Shown in pieces: positions 1 to 13,800 of a stretch of 64,000 bases of DNA. The notes beneath the pieces are model-generated. The model saw only the letters and a list, made by a program, of their open reading frames with translations. It ran no database searches and was not told the DNA's origin. A program made the translations under genes and the position numbers. The stretch lies in contig JAINUG010000116.1 of the NCBI GenBank assembly GCA_029706075.1, forward strand, positions 563,501 to 627,500. Reading direction: 5' to 3'. Positions within the stretch are counted from its first letter, which is position 1. Each line of letters begins with the position of its first letter. The stretch is from Aldrovandia affinis (lineage: Eukaryota; Chordata; Actinopteri; Notacanthiformes; Halosauridae).

Positions 1-2995
1 AAAACCCTATAAATTCTGTCGCAAACACAACTAACCAGCAATCAGGCTATGTATAATAAATAACTTAACTGTCGAGATAGTCTGAACAATTAAGGCACAT
101 CATGGAAGTCGCTCTGGATAAGAGCGTCTGCTAAATGCTTTTAAAATGTAAATGTAAAAAAATGTAAAAAGTCCGTTATCCGGCGGATGCTAAATGCTGC
201 TCCCGCGAGCAGCAAGGTGTTGCACGCGCAGATCAGCCGGACTTGTTGACAGTTCCATCCAGCTGCCCGCGAGCCAGACACCAGCATCGAACTCCAAAAC
301 ATTAGGGTACAGCTAGCGAATTGTCTAGCTATCAGGCCTGTACAGACACGCAGGTAGCTAGTTATCTACAACTGAATTTGGGAAAACTGTAGAATTTAGC
401 GAGCTGTAGAATTTCAAGTCGACCAAAGAACGCAGCGTATTTTTTCGTTAGCTTTACCACCACACCGCGCTAAACTGGCTGGTTACCAGCACCTCGTAGC
501 TAGTACACACAACAGCACTTACTGGTATGACTGTCCAACCATCACTGACATCGTGTAAAGTGTGGTGTCTTATTCGGGGAACGTGTGAAGCAAATTTAAC
601 CCTGGGCAAAACAGGTAAACACAAACGTCGCAAACAAAACAGCGTGTTCACGCCCCCCCAAAAAGCTGTTTTCGCTAGGTACCCAGGTAGCTCGCGGGCT
701 AATAATGAGCTGTAGTTCGCTATCACTGCTGAGTATGTTCCGAAAACGATCCGAGCGTGCATGGGCAATCTTTTGCGAACGTTAGCGATCTAGTAGCCTA
801 CAGTATAAATCGCACCAGTGTTCATACTCACGTTGCACAGTTCAGCGCGTTTGTAATTACCGCTCGGACAGAAGTAGCTAGCTGGACAATGAGTTCCAGC
901 TCATCACTGGCACGTCTCTTGACTCCAATGACTTGAGACCACTAACAGCGGATTCCCTTTCCTCACTTACCGCTCCGCCTTCTACAACACCGAGCAATAC
1001 TTTCCGCTAGGAGGCGATAACCAATGCCATAGACGAGGGCAAGGGTTCTCAAACTCGGACTGTGTAATGCTGTTATCGGTCCAAACACAATTGGAACCTG
1101 TAAATTGCAACGAGCTGTTAATTGTCCTCACTTAAACACGTGCCACATATGCCGAATGATGATTTACCCTCCTAAAGCCACCTGATGTCAGAAATAGCTA
1201 TGCATTCCATGAAGAATACATTTCCCACATTTACATCCCCAATAATTTTTAATCAGTCAGATCAACTAGCCTTTTTATTTAATGTTCTGTAATGCGTTAA
1301 AACCATCACTGACAATTGATTCCTTTATTAGAGTAAACATTTTGATTGGTTTAATTATAGACTGGCAGGTGAACTCAACGGGGTCCTAATTGGTGAAAGT
1401 GTGGACACCTGATCACAAACTAAGCTGAATACATGTTCAGGTCACTGCCTCGGTATTTATTTGCTGTTACACATCGCCCTTATATTCATTGCAAAGATGA
1501 AATCCCGCACAGAACACCATTATTATTACGAACCACTCATTATTACCGTCAGGTTAATTATAATGTCCGTGGACACATTGCACTGTATCAATGCCTGTAG
1601 ACGCAATCAGTAATAGTAGGATATAAACTTTTGTCATGTGATCCCTCCATTCCCAGGACTGTGTGGGCAGGGGGTTCATTACCTGAAGGTTATTGAAATC
1701 CCGCCTGGAGCTCCGCTGTTGTATGCTTTCGCAAATCGATTAACCCAAATGTATTCCCCGGACATCTAGCTGTACAAATGGTTAAGCACCTGCTCATTAA
1801 ATAAATAATAAAACATTTGTATTCTACACATAATAATTATGCTAGCATAAATATAAAATAAATATACCATTGTAAGTATACTAGGCGGGTTACCTATACC
1901 AATACCTCTTAATTAGCCACAAACGTGCAAACATTTTGAAGTGGTTTAAATTATCTTTATGAAAATGGTATCAGAGTAAGTCCTGTTTGCTAACAAGTGC
2001 GCGGATACAAAATACTAGACTAATCTTTGCATTTTTTTACGATTAAATCAGCATCTTAAAGCCATGACTATCCGTAATGGTCAAAAATTGAGTTAGAAAA
2101 CCGAGAACCTAAATTATATTCTACACAACGAACTTTATTTTGTGCCACTTACGCAAGAACTTGTGTTTACAAGAAATACGAGTTAAAGAGTTGAGGGGGA
2201 AAAAAGCCTTGTCATTGGTAGGGGAGTTTCCAATCTCATGGCCTCCATAGCGGAACACATTTCCAAATAAATACTTTCATAGAAATACAGAACAGTAATA
2301 CATGTTATAATTAAACGTTCTTAAGGATCAGGGAAATTGTATTAACTTATTTCGCCAGAAAGAATCTCCCATGTTGCCACTCAGTACTGCCCATTAAGAT
2401 TTTATTAGTTCCGATTGCCTTCTCAACCGTGCTCCGTCCTCACTACTCAAAACCTGCCTCGATGCCCTCTCTCTCGTTGTCAACATGTCACTCGAATCTG
2501 GTTATTTTTCTCTGTCAGTGAAAAATGCTGCTGACATGGGCGCCATTAAAAAAAAGAAAAAGCCTGGACTCGATATCAGCTCACTGAATAAATCTACACA
2601 CCCATCTCAAAGCTTCCTTCTCTGGCTAAAGTGCTCAAACAAGTGGTAGACTCAGCTTCAGGCCCATATTACCTCCTTTGACCCTTTTGAGACAATATGG
2701 CTTCCATTGCCTGAACAGCACCAAGATTGTGTGACTGAAGTTGACTAATGAGCCCCTCCTCTCTGCTTATTCAGGCGCCCTTAATATTTTCCCACGCCTT
2801 GATCTCAGTGCTGCATAACATTCTACGGACATTGATTGAACTCTCTGGGTCTGAACTTACCTGATTTCGGTCATACCTCTGAGCCCCTTTCATCACCGTA
2901 GGTACACACAAATCTCACTGTCACCCAAGGTATTCCCCAGGGATCTATGTTTGGACCCCTTTCTACTCATAAATATGTTTCATATATGTATCATA
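1..2995. other. No gene recognised
   Basis: Apart from a LINE/SINE 3' tail near 105-170 I see no coding exon, repeat family or RNA gene. The first kilobase is somewhat CpG-richer than the AT-rich remainder and could be flank of an unseen neighbour. Confidence 0.4.
103..170 (+). repeat. LINE/SINE 3' tail
   Basis: Contains CGCTCTGGATAAGAGCG (stem with GGATA loop) and CTGCTAAATG followed by AATGTAAATG repeats, the UnaL2-type tail. Confidence 0.8.
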
Positions 2996-2997
2996 TA

Positions 2998-3140
2998 CAG
3001 TGGGCATAAAAGGTATTCACCCCCATTTTTTCATTTTATTTTCTTACTTCATGGAATTAAAGTGTATTTAATTGGGATTTCTTGCCACTGATCAACACAA
3101 AATACTCCATTCTCAATATAATGCCAAATAAAAAACAACA
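2998..3140 (+). mobile_element. Tc1/mariner-like end fragment
   Basis: CAGTGGGCATAAAAGGTATTCACCC resembles the ends of fish Tc1-like elements; a later ATGGAATTAAAGTG block also fits. Only one end is visible. Confidence 0.35.
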
Positions 3141-3199
3141 ACTCTAAAGCTTTTTTTGCTTTATTATTTTTTAATTATAATTTTATTTTGCTTTGTTAT

Positions 3200-4380
3200 T
3201 ATTGTTGTTTTGCCTCTTGTTTTTGTACTAGTTTAATTTTGTAAATTATTAAAGTTTCTAAATAAATACTTATTTTACAAAATACATAATTCAAATAACC
3301 GATGACAAAAGACACATCACAATCTTACATCTTTTGTCCATACAATGACTCAGCGAGAATGGTTCGAAATGAGTTCTTAGGTTATTTAATCAAATAATAC
3401 AGCTAATGTGGAAGGAAGTTTTTCATGGAAGGAAAACTTCAACTTCACTATCAGCATAACTATCTACATGAATATAAAACTAAAAGATAATAGATCTGTG
3501 TGAGACATTCTTTAATCCATTATAGAACTCTGTTTATATAATTTGGGTACAAAAAAAACCCTGCATTTGTGCATACAATCTCTACAAGGTATTCAGAGAT
3601 AAAACACAATCACATCAAGCCGGGTTCTGGGAACATGGGAAACCAGATATTACTGAATGTCATGACAGAAAACTGGGCATAGCAGTACGTAGTTCCAGAA
3701 GGCCTTGGATGTGACACAGTGTCCAGTGCAAAGTGATATTTGGCCTTGGGCGCAAGGCCCGAGTCAGGCACCAACTCTGTGGGATGCAGAAGCAGCAATG
3801 GGACATCATCTAGATTACCTTGTTTATGCTGATGTGCACATGGCTAGAGAGCGAGAGACAGAGAGACAGAGAGAGACAGAGAGAGACAGAGGGGGGATTG
3901 GAGTTAGGGTTCTGGAAAACTTGCTTACTAAGAGGGTCACTCTGATCCCTGGGGATGGGTGAGGCTAGTGGATGCTGGATCCTCCTTTAGGACACAGATA
4001 AAAGCTCTTTGTCCAGTTTGTCCAGAGGCCATAAGCACCATTCATGTGAGGACCCCAAACCGAGCAGAGAGATTATTCACCCCATTGCCCTGACCCACAG
4101 GGCCTCAGCAGGAAAGCAGGGTGTCATCATGGGGAAATATGTCACTCGTCACAACCAAAATCATCAGCTAGATACATATTACAAATACTACTGCACACTA
4201 TCACGTCCCTGTGAAAAACGTTTATTTAGTTTCACACATTCAGTGATAAAAGCAGCCTCCTTTGGGGATGATCTCCAAAAAAGCCCTTTGCTTATAAATG
4301 AAGTGTTTGGACAGCAAATGTGGAGAAGTTTATAAATTGACCGTGGCATATTTTCTATTGTCTATATGCCTAGTTTTTTT
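3200..4380. other. No gene recognised; short GAGA tract
   Basis: AT-rich unique sequence with a GAGACA-type simple repeat near 3845-3893. Open frames here lack any recognisable domain. Confidence 0.35.
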
Positions 4381-4382
4381 AA

Positions 4383-4636
4383 AGATAAATGGGGTCAGCA
4401 GAACAAGAGGCCACAGGTGGACATTAGTTAAGCAAATTCTGCACAGATATTAGGACGTTTTTCTTTACACAGAGAGTTGTCAATGCCTGGAACAGCTTGC
4501 CAGGTCGGGTAGTAGAGGCAGAAACACTTGGGCTATTCAAGTCCAGGCTAGATGCAGTACTAGATACTCTTTAGATTAGGACATGACGAGCCTAGATGGG
4601 CTGAAAGGCCATTATGTATTCTTATGTTCTTAAGTA
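4383..4636 (+). repeat. Interspersed repeat, copy 1
   Basis: About 250 bp sharing long blocks (for example GCCTGGAACAGCTTGCCAGG and TCAAGTCCAGGCTAGATGCA) with 20283-20455 in the opposite direction. Probably a retroelement 3' end. Confidence 0.6.
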
Positions 4637-4946
4637 GTATGCAATATTGGCTATAAGTCTTTAGAATGTATGCATCCAAGATCTTCCTTTCAGAAATGAC
4701 CAATTCACATCAGCAAATCAAAAACTCATCACACCTAAATACATACATACATTTCTGTTAATGACATGACACAAAAAATAGTGCACTACTGTGTATTACA
4801 TTTTTGCAATGTTTACAGTTTGCAACTCAAATAACAGTCAATGCTCTGTCAGAGGGGAAATGACTGACTCAGAGGCTGTGACATTTCTTCAATGATTTTG
4901 TTGAGTTATGGATGGTTAAATATGAAGAACGTAAATGTGTAAATCA

Positions 4947-4952
4947 TTTATT
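4947..4952 (-). terminator. Candidate poly(A) signal of the collagen gene
   Basis: AATAAA on the minus strand about 380 nt below the collagen stop codon. The intervening sequence has no collagen-like coding and would be the 3' UTR. It is the first canonical hexamer I noticed after the stop; other sites are possible. Confidence 0.4.
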
Positions 4953-5333
4953 ACCACTCAACAACACCGAGCTTCTACATAATTGTTATAAAACAAAAAT
5001 ATATTTAAAAAAGAGAGAAATGTCATCTAAAAAATAACACTGACTGGAAAGACATGCACATCTCACCTGGTATGCATCTATTCCACTGATCCCTGCCCCC
5101 AAATACTCACAACCATCGCACTGCAATATTAAAGACACACATACAATGCAGGTCGGGTTACTTGGCTCTTTCTCGCTCTCTGGCTGGGATTTCCTTGGTG
5201 CCTTTGCCTCTGGTCTTGCCAAGGAAACGCAATCCAGTGTTCACGCTCCACCCACTTCAGCATTGTCTCATCACAATGTCTCTAAAAGCAATGAGTCCTC
5301 ATGCTGGGCACTGTTTCTCCACTGGACACACAG

Positions 5334-5483
5334 CTACAGAAAGCACAAGGGTCCCAGGACAGCTCTGAGGTCATGCCCCCAGCGCTCTCCCCTGCCCCGT
5401 ACACTCAGGTCTCTGAGGGGCAGCAGGTCCATGTCGTTCCCCTCGATCTCTGGGCTGCTCCGAACAGACAGCTGCACCTCCAC
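5334..5483 (-). CDS. Collagen exon 62: C-propeptide end and stop
   Basis: Last coding exon, 150 bp, phase 0, preceded by a CTGCAG acceptor. It begins VEVQLSV, carries the strand motif [10 protein letters not shown] that corresponds to LPIIDVAPLD of other fibrillar collagens, and ends GPLCFL followed by TAG. LCFL holds the eighth COLFI cysteine. The stretch between is diverged, with RGRGERWG where most chains have a G-Q-x-F-G-F segment. Confidence 0.85.
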   Translation of the reverse strand: MEVQLSVRSSPEIEGNDMDLLPLRDLSVRGRGERWGHDLRAVLGPLCFL

Positions 5484-8400
5484 CTGCAGACACAAGACCA
5501 CCGCACCAATCAGCATCCTGACGTCGCTATACCACTATCTCACTACCGTGGCATACCACTCGATACCACTGCCCATTGGCTCTCTCCATCCCTCCAATTG
5601 TTCCTTTTTGTGAGAAAAGCAGATAAAGGATATTTATATAAAAATGCCTTGATTCACTGTGCCTGCACTGACATCTAGTGGACACAAGATTAACTGCAAT
5701 AACTATGGAAAACACTGTAGTTACCCACACTCTACGTCTGGTATGCTCATGCTGGAGAAACAAGTAGCTTCAGTCTATACTGTCACATCTTGTCACAGCT
5801 TGTTTGTCACCCTGGATAAGAGGGTCTGCTAAATGCTTAAAATGTCAATGTAAATGTAAAAATGTAATACTGCAGCTGTACTGGATTCTGAAGCGGTCCA
5901 TAAAGAATCACCCAAAAACCTTGGACATATCAAGCTCTCGGAGGAACAGTCTTCAGTGCCTACCTCACAACCGTGCCGTGACAACGTGCTGTAGGCTGAA
6001 TCTGAGAGTCTGATTTCTTTTTTGGTGTCTCCCAGAAAGCGTATGATCCCCGAGTTGCAGTTCTCCCTGTAGATGTCCCATTGTGGGTGTCAGCAGCGGT
6101 AGGACAAGCTATGGCCACACGCTGAGAGGCAGAGTTACTATGGAACCTCAGAAACCGGAGCTGGACTGCACTGAGGCCTACATACTCAAACTGGGAGAAA
6201 GACATGCAAACCGTTAAGGACAATAAGGAAGGATCAGATGTTTACAGGAACATTGCTCCATGTATTCGTATGAAGTATCTGTAGGCCTTTCCTAGGACAC
6301 AGGCCTGAGTGTCTGCCTGGATCTTTTAACCACATTAAGAATAATTTACACAAATTGGTCATACGTGGTTAGTCAGCTCTTACCCAGAAGCCATTGCTAA
6401 GCTGACTGAACCACTGGACTGCGGCATTGGAGCTCTTCTGCTCTGATTCCCATCTTCCAGCGATCTGCAGAGAGAGGAATCAAATCTGGCTCCAAAAATA
6501 GCATGAAAATTGCCAGCAGAAAATGAAGGGTCTGAACCGTAACCATGGTAATAGACCTCATTCACTAGGCCCATATTCCATTATTATAATAATACAATTA
6601 TATTACTTCTAAGTTCTACAACTTCTACTACATCGCAGTTGTTTGTCATCATGTTCACGATTCTCCAAAGTAAAGAAAGAAAAAGTATTCACTCCAGGAA
6701 AAACTTAGGCAATTCATAATTGATACATTCATAATTCACACAATCTCTGCAATCCAATCAAGGTAGATCTCATTTATATGCCAGCAATAATGGAAATTAA
6801 TAGGTAATTATCACCAATCATGGCCTGAAAGGCCCGGTCAATAACAAGGTTGTTGAGAAACAAACCTTGATCACTGATAAGATCGAGTCTTACCCTCGTC
6901 CTTCATTACCCAAACCCAAATGTTGACCCCTGGAACACTGTACATTTACATTTTACATTTTACATTTTAGGCATTTAGCAGATGCTCTTATCCAGAGCGA
7001 CTTATACAGTTTACATTTCTTTACACACAATCCATTTATACAGCTGAAGCAATTCAGGTTAAGTACCTTGCTCAAGAGTACGACAGCAGTGGCCCCACCT
7101 GGGCATTGAACCTGCAACCTCTGAGGTTCAAGCCCAGTTCCCTAACCACTACACTACACTGCTGCCCGCCACCTAACAGACTGTGCTCCATGCTGAGGCA
7201 GAGTAGAGCTCGTCACCTGAGATCTGACAGGAGCCACACAGGTCAGCCCCCCTGCTGTGAAGTTACAGAAGACGTATAGGGCATCAAATGGGCAGCCCTG
7301 ATTAGGATCCATGTAGAAATGCCCTGCAAGCATAAAGTCAAATGTAAACAAACGGACACACCTGTGTGCTGCTGTCATTACAGAACATATATATTGCCAT
7401 TTAGCAGACGCTTTTATCCAAAGCGACTTTACAGTAGTGAATACAGTAGTGAATACATACATTTTTCAGTATATGTGGTCCCATTGGGAATCGAACCCAT
7501 AACCTGAACGCTATCAACGCCATGCTCTACCGACTGAGCCACACAGAACCACACATACATGTTACATACAATACAGATATACAGTGTTATTGACAATATG
7601 TGTATACAGTGCCCCCAGTAAGCAGTAATACACTGACTCACAAAGTGCCCCAGAAGGACCCTACTTGGATATTGGGCAGTTACTGGAAATCGGCACAGGA
7701 CTGGTGTAGTGGTGGAGCTCCGGTACGTGGGGTTAACACGTGAGCGTCCGCTACAGAATGTGACGTGGATAAGAGCGTGATTAGTTCCCAGAGTTAGAGA
7801 CTTGAGTCTTTAGCTCAGTTGGCTAAATCACTCTCTTGTTGTGTCGGGATCCTTGGTTGGAAACTCGCTGCAGGCGGAACCAGCTCCGTTACATTGCCAC
7901 CAGGCTCAAAGGTATAGCAGCAGTGTCCCTAGGGGGCACTGGAACCTTTGAATGGCTTTTGGGTGAACATTACATTACATTACAGGCATTTAGCAAATGC
8001 TCTTATCTAGAGCGACTTACATTACTTTACATACAGTACAATCCATTTATACAGCTGGATATTTTACCGAAGCAATTCAGGTTAAGTACCTTTAGCTCAA
8101 GGGTACAACGGCAGTGCCTCACCTGGGAATCGAACCTACGACCTTTCGGTTACAAGCACAGTTCCCTAACCATTATACTACACTGCTGCCCCAGTGACTG
8201 TGTGAAGGACAGGGTGAAGACCCTGGCCACTGCTTTCTCCTGCTGCCGATGGACCCATCACTCGCCAGACTCACCGTCCGACAGGTGTGGGTGGGTCATC
8301 ATGAGCTCTGCGCAGGTGGTGGCAGGGTTGTCCTTGGTGCCGTCCGGCCAGGTGAACTCGTCTGCGGCTCTGCGTTTCATCTGACTGAACTGGGAGCCAG

Positions 8401-10793
8401 GCCTCCTCCAGGTCACCCTGTATCTCTGAAGACACAGAGCCATCCCACAGCCCCCCAAAACACCCAGTCCCTTACCTCACAGCTTTAAACACGGAAAGAG
8501 AACACTAATATAATATATTGCCATTTAGCAGACGCTTTTATCCAAACATGACAGTAGTGAATACAGTAGTGAATACATACATTTTCAGTATATGTGGTCC
8601 CATTGGGAATCGAACCCATAACCTGAACGCTATCAACGCCATGCTCTACCTACTGAGCCACACAGAACCACACATACATGTTACATACAATACAGATATA
8701 CAGTGTTATTGACAATATGTGTATACAGTGCCCCCAGTAAGCAGTAATACACTGACTCACAAAGTGCCCCAGAAGGACCCTACTTGGATATTGGGCAGTT
8801 ACTGGAAATCGGCACAGGACTGGTGTAGTGGTGGAGCTCCGGTACGTGGGGTTAACACGTGAGCGTCCGCTACAAAATGTGACGTGGATAAGAGTGTGAT
8901 TAGTTCCCAGAGTTAGTGACTTGAGTCTTTAGCTCAGTGGGCTAACTCGCTCTCTTGTCACGTCGGGATCCTCGGTTGGAAACTCGCTGCAGGCAGAACC
9001 AGCTCCGTTACATTGCCACCAGGCTCAAAGGTATAGCAGCAGTGTCCCTAGGGGGCACTGGAACCTTTGAATGGCTTTTGGGTTAACATTAGATTACATT
9101 ACAGGCATTTAGTAGACGCTCGTATCCAGAGTGACTTACATTACTTTACATGCAATCCATTCATACAGATGGATATTAACTGAAGGTCAAGTACCTTGAT
9201 CGAGGGTACAACGGCAGTGCCTCACCTGGGAATCGAACCTACGACCTTTCGGTTACAAGCACAGTTCCCTAACCATTATACTACACTGCTGCCCCAGTGA
9301 CTGTGTGAAGGACAGGGTGAAGACCCTGGCCACTGCTTTCTCCTGCTGCCGATGGACCCATCACTCGCCAGACTCACCGTCCGACAGGTGTGGGTGGGTC
9401 ATCATGAGCTCTGCGCAGGTGGTGGCGGGGTTGTCCTTGGTGCCGTCCGGCCAGGTGAACTCGTCTGCGGCTCTGCGTTTCATCTGACTGAACTGGGAGC
9501 CAGGCCTCCTCCAGGTCACCCTGTATCTCTGGAGACACAGAGCCATCCCACAGCCCCCAAAAACACCCAGTCCCTTACCTCACAGCTTTAAACACGGAGA
9601 GAGAACACTAATATAATAATATAATATACGCCATTTAGCAGAGGCTTTTATCAAAAGCGACTTACAGTAGTGAATGCATACATTTTCAGTATATGTGGTC
9701 CCAATGGGAATCGAACCCACAACCTAAGCATTGTCAGCGCCGTGCTCTACCTACTGAGCCACACAGAACCACTAAACCACTAAACTTCCAAACATCAGCT
9801 AACTTCCAACCACATGTATCGGAATCAAGCTTATTATATTGAAAGGAAAAATAAGAAGCCAATAGCAAAAACAAACAGTAAAGAGTCTCCTCAATTTTCT
9901 GGAATCAACCGGACTTATGAAATGTGATTGTGCACCTACATTCTGGGGCCTTGTTTTCGGTCCCGAATGTCCAGGGGGACCTGGTCTTCCCTGTTATAAA
10001 ATAGAGTTTCTTCAATAACACTGGGAAGAACATTGTGCTGTCATTTATTTTACCTTTGCAAGTGCAAAATTAGACTTTTTGAAAGATTAGAAATAGAATG
10101 ATGCAGAAATGTTTGCTCTGGCTGGGTGTTGCTGTCAAATACTACGCTGACATCTATACATTTCTTTGTGTGCACAATGTGTCTCAAGATTTACAAAATA
10201 TATTTTCAGCACCAAGGATATTATAAACGGGGGTGTACATAAGTGGTACGCCAGTACGCATTTGCATCCTCAAACGTTAATCGCGTACCAAACAAGACGA
10301 CAAACTTTTGAAACATAGTTAGTTAGTTAGTTAACTTGCCAGTGATGGACTGATCAAACTTAAAGTCACATATGTTTCCAAAGGTTGCTCGCAATTAACA
10401 TTTGAGGACGCAAACTGTGTACTGTTTATATATGGACCTTTCTACAGAGTCTCATGATGGTTGAGATTAGTCAGTAATACGGACAGACAGAATAACAGCC
10501 TGAGCCACACATTCTCACCCGTGGTCCTCGCGGTCCTTTCACCCCCTTGGGCCCGGCTATCCCTCGCAGACCGCTCAAACCCTGTCAACATCAGCACCAC
10601 ATCACAGAGGAAGCTGCAAGGCTTTGCAAAATGTTCAGTCAAACCAAATACCAGAGTTACATGGCACCCACGTGCCCATCACTCTAAAGTGTTAACTTAC
10701 CTTCTTTCCAAGCAAACCCTGCAAAATAAAATACACGCATTTTTAATAGAGAACCTTCAAAAATACAAAGCATCATCATTATCTAGTCTCATG

Positions 10794-10828
<35 letters not shown>

Positions 10829-13800
10829 TTAAGTTGACATTTCAATGGTAATCTGACCCATTTATGGAGTTTTACAATAGCAATCAAGGCACTGGTACTA
10901 TCTCAAGGGCGCAGCAGATTTGAACCCAATGGCTCTACCACCACAGGCCATGCTGCCCATACATTTTAAACTTTAAATTGTGTATAGGGCATTACACAGC
11001 ACCTGACACACTTCATTTAAGTTTCCAAGTTTCATCAGCATTGAGGAAACAAAGCCACTTACAGGAGGACCAGGGAATCCCTTACGCCCAGCAGGACCAT
11101 GAGGGCCAGTTTCACCCTGAAAGAGATCAGCTTCAGAATGCTGGCCTTATATTGTCATTGTTTTAACAAAGTACATTCTATTAAGAGATTTCCATGAGAA
11201 ATGAACGCATACAGCCAATTAGCAAAACCGCCTTTATTTTACCAGGAAGTCCCATTGAGATTCAAAATCTCCTTTCAACATAAACATAAACATAAATATG
11301 GAACATAAACTCAAAAGCCTGCGGAGTAACAGCCACTCACCTGCATACCTTTTGACCCGGACTGTCCTTTGCGGCCCGTCAGTCCCTGATAGCCCTAAAA
11401 CAAACAGTACAGCTGTCTGTCTAACTGTCCTGTGCTCTGTGAATGCCACGGAAAGAGCAAGCACCCATCTCTGAACAAAGTATCTTACTTTAGCCCCCAG
11501 CGGCCCGTCTGGTCCTGGTAGACCTCTGATACCAGTCATACCCTGTAACACAAGGAAGAGACCAGTTAATATAGCAGACACAAAGTCTCTATGAGCACTG
11601 GGGAGCACTGTGATGTGCCATGGTTTGGTCACTGGGTATGCAGCTACAGTACACTGACTTAAATACACAGTGGGTTCCAAACAGCTGGTACCAACAAATC
11701 AGTTGGTATTAGCAGTAGTGAATGCATACATTATTCAGTATATGTGGCCCCAATGGGAATCGTACGCACAACCTAAACGTTGCCAATGCCATGCTATACC
11801 TACCGAGACACACAGAACCACGCTCTACCTACTGAGCCACACAGAACCATGCTCTACCTACTAAGCCACACAGAGCCACGCTCTATCTACTGAGCCACAC
11901 AGAACCATGCTCTATCTACTGAGCCACACAGAACCATGCTCTACCTACTAAGCCACACAGAACCACGCTCTACCTACTAAGCCACACAGAGCCACACTCT
12001 ACCTACTGAGCCACACAGAACCATGCTCTATCTACTGAGCCACACAGAACCATGCTCTATCTACTGAGCCACACAGAACCATGCTCTACCTACTAAGCCA
12101 CACAGAACCACGCTCTACCCACTGAGACACACAGAACCACATGCTGCATATATGATGTAAGTTTGTAATGTTACTAGTGACTGACAAGATGACTCATTGG
12201 CACAGGAAGTGAAGAAGTCCCTGCCCTACTCGGATCTGCTGGTGTTTGATGGCGGATAATACCTTCGGTCCTTGATCGTTGTCCATTCCCTTCTCCCCTC
12301 CTAGTCCAGGAATCCCCTGCACAAAAAAACAACATGTCAGCATTAAATCAGCCCAAATAAATCTAAAGTTAAATGACAGGACTCAATTGTGCATGGCTGG
12401 TCGTCCCGTCAGCAAGGACACCAACGTGAGGACCGGTGGAGAATGTTTACTCTACCCTTGGCCCGACGGGTCCTGGAGGTCCTTGAATCCCCCTTGGGCC
12501 AGGAACACCCTACGAAACCAAAAATGACAAATAAATGTGCTGAATAACACATACCAGCATGTAAAGCATGTAAAATGTAAACCATCACTACAATTTAGAA
12601 GCAAACATTTGTGTATAGATGGAAGAGTACAATACAATACAATAGAACTTTATTAATCCCCGAGGGGCAATTTGAATTTGGGCATGGTAAAAACGGACAG
12701 GAAGCAGACACAGAAGTGTAAAAAAATTATATTTAGTCCACATGCGCGGTAGGCATTTCACGTGCCAAGCTCCAGGTAGAGCCTAGGATCATCTTTTAGT
12801 GCCTTGTTCACCAGGCAGATGGCCTTGGATATGAAGGATGCTCTGCGTCGATTGGTAGAGCCCCTGGGGAGGTGCAGACGGCGCCCGAGAGGGAGCATTT
12901 GACATTGGGGATAGAGGACATGGGTGCTGTCCCCCAGGATGTCCTGGGCCTTCCTCCTGGCCTGCTGCTCATAGAATGAGACAAGGCTTCTGAGAGGCAC
13001 CCCAGTGATTTTGGAACAGGTGTTTACTACGGATTATGCGCAGCGAACGTCCGGTCGGCTTCCCTCCCCCCTCCCTGGGGCGGACAGCCAATCGCCGCCC
13101 CTGGTGACACTCCCGGCCAGAGCCGACTCTGGCGCGGTGGGGAATCAAACCCCGGTCACTGTGGCCGGTGTCGAACGGTGTAACCACTGGACCACGCGGA
13201 AGGCCTGTGCGGTTCGGGTTTTTAAGAGCAGGAGTACCTTATGTCCTGTGGCTCCTTGATCCCCCATGAGACCCGGTGCCCCAACTGAGCCCTGAGACAA
13301 ATCAAACTCAATTTCACTTTAAGGACAACTGATGGAAAATGTATCAATGGTGCAAGCCCCTGAGAGATGATCAATACACAGATTAAAAAATATACTAATG
13401 CAGCAAATACAACAAATGCAAACACAAATTAGGCTAATAAATGCCACTGTAACATTCATAAAATAAATCTCTCCCTTAAACAAGAAAATACATGTCTCAG
13501 GGATGTGATTTTTTTCCTGATTAATTAGGACATTTTTATTTTCAGACCATAGATATCTTGTGGACATGTGTATGTCCATAAGCATACACATTAAGAAATG
13601 TTGCACTCTTTGACAGCTGATAGCAGGAGAGAATGTTCAGCAAATAAATCCAAATAGCCAGAGATATTTAGCACCAGAAAATCTGCATTTCCTGAATAAT
13701 CAGGAAAAATCACATCCCTGCATCCTTATCAAATGAACACACTGAAGTGTGGTTTGCAGTGTCATGCTGTATTGGTGTATGTTGAGGCAAGAAAAATTGA

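Larger units (their letters stand above)
7390..8517. repeat. Tandem duplication, unit 1
   Basis: About 1.13 kb repeated almost identically at 8518-9625. Contents in order: a minus-strand type B SINE, a unique stretch (7553-7967), a minus-strand type A SINE and collagen exon 58. The two units differ by a few small indels and substitutions, so the duplication is recent. Confidence 0.9.
8518..9625. repeat. Tandem duplication, unit 2
   Basis: Second unit of the 1.1-kb duplication, followed at 9629 by a third, more diverged type B SINE. The SINE that opens this unit has a left flank like that of the SINE at 9629 and a right flank like that of the SINE at 7392, the pattern expected from unequal exchange between SINE copies. 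Confidence 0.85.

Noticed and set aside
454..768. Minus-strand open frame of 104 codons
   Set aside because: No recognisable domain, and an overlapping frame on the other strand; no support.
5969..6190. Assignment to clade C (COL24A1/COL27A1)
   Set aside because: The WFSQL...FEY segment, the ~1,017-residue helix, a minor helix and multi-exon TSPN remnants fit clade B better.
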